Origin: an uncultured Thermomicrobium sp.
GTDB taxonomy: Bacteria > Chloroflexota > Chloroflexia > Thermomicrobiales > Thermomicrobiaceae
Assembly (NCBI GenBank): GCA_938028665.1
Contig: CALIMB010000033.1
Span: forward strand, 54,862 to 118,861
Length of the DNA: 64,000 bases
Direction: 5' to 3'
Below the pieces are notes generated by a model. It worked only from the letters and a program-made list of their open reading frames with translations, had not been told where the DNA came from and did no database searches. Positions 63,938-64,000 of the stretch are shown piece by piece. The position numbers were made by a program, and so were the translations under genes. Every line of letters starts with the position of its first letter. Within the stretch, counting starts at the first letter, position 1.

Positions 63938-64000
63938 TCACGGCACAACGATCGGCGCAACTTGTTGCCCTGTCAGCGCACTTAGCATGCCGGAAAGAAC
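63938..64000 (-). CDS. Possible C-terminal end of a gene cut by the window edge
   Basis: A minus-strand frame entering from the right edge stays open for 20 codons (VLSGMLSALTGQQVAPIVVP) and ends at a TGA at 63938-63940. The composition is natural, but too little is visible to identify it. Confidence 0.3.
   Translation of the reverse strand, partial: VLSGMLSALTGQQVAPIVVP

Noticed and set aside
1..64000. Search by eye for CRISPR repeats, insertion sequences, toxin-antitoxin pairs, secondary-metabolite or defence gene clusters
   Set aside because: None found; no spaced repeats, transposases or defence-type enzymes are visible.

Overview
The window looks like ordinary chromosome from a thermophilic, Gram-positive-like bacterium of the Chloroflexota, most likely class Thermomicrobia. 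This is inference from GC-rich coding bias, frequent GTG/TTG starts, T-box control of ileS and thrS, the order rpmH-rnpA-yidD-yidC-jag, a YidC of the short Gram-positive type, and the absence of any outer-membrane or lipid A gene. I see no rRNA, insertion sequence, prophage or CRISPR array. One tRNA gene is present (tRNA-Val, GAC).

Layout. 1-2.4 kb: 5' part of gltB behind a leader of about 350 nt. 2.4-3.8 kb: a class III aminotransferase. 3.8-7.5 kb: a compact minus-strand cluster (SCO1, two small exported membrane-anchored proteins, a polytopic iron-sulfur protein and a His-rich membrane protein) that looks like a metal (copper) delivery or respiratory assembly unit. 7.5-12.4 kb: Asp/Glu racemase, a 36-codon small ORF, an ABM-domain protein, a PPi-type phosphofructokinase coupled to an amidohydrolase, and a methyltransferase coupled to ileS. 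12.4-16 kb: ileS with its T-box. 16-22 kb: an MFS transporter, a DUF1624-like membrane protein and a 1265-residue multi-GAF HD-GYP protein whose 3' end overlaps its convergent neighbour by 192 nt. 22-27 kb: a serine-hydrolase homologue lacking the nucleophile, then the ribosome/RNase P/membrane-insertion operon and a PfkB-family kinase. 27-32.5 kb: ybaK-like gene, greA, a second class III aminotransferase, moaC, mnmA and a DUF6391-like membrane protein.

32.6-35.7 kb: an operon of MarR regulator, ABC ATPase, ABC-2 permease and DUF4349-type lipoprotein. 36.5-40.5 kb: M20 peptidase, HAD phosphatase, methyltransferase and M19 dipeptidase. 40.7-43 kb: thrS with promoter and T-box, and tRNA-Val with its own promoter and terminator. 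43.4-51 kb: RNase HI-like protein, EF-G-like GTPase, M42 aminopeptidase, type III pantothenate kinase and PEP carboxylase. 51-55.7 kb: a minus-strand operon rseP-ispG-pfkB-queG behind one visible promoter. 56-60 kb: alanine dehydrogenase, a Xer-like recombinase missing its catalytic lysine, and glycyl-tRNA synthetase. 59.7-64 kb: parB (no parA nearby), a CPBP protease, and an ECF sigma/anti-sigma pair with a near-consensus promoter.

The genes mostly serve core functions: amino-acid metabolism (gltB, ald, two aminotransferases), translation (three aminoacyl-tRNA synthetases, MnmA, QueG, EF-G2), anaplerosis (PEP carboxylase), glycolysis (PPi-PFK), isoprenoid and CoA synthesis (IspG, CoaX). The most unusual unit is the 3.8-7.5 kb metal cluster. 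The most unusual single proteins are two homologues of enzymes with a key catalytic residue replaced.
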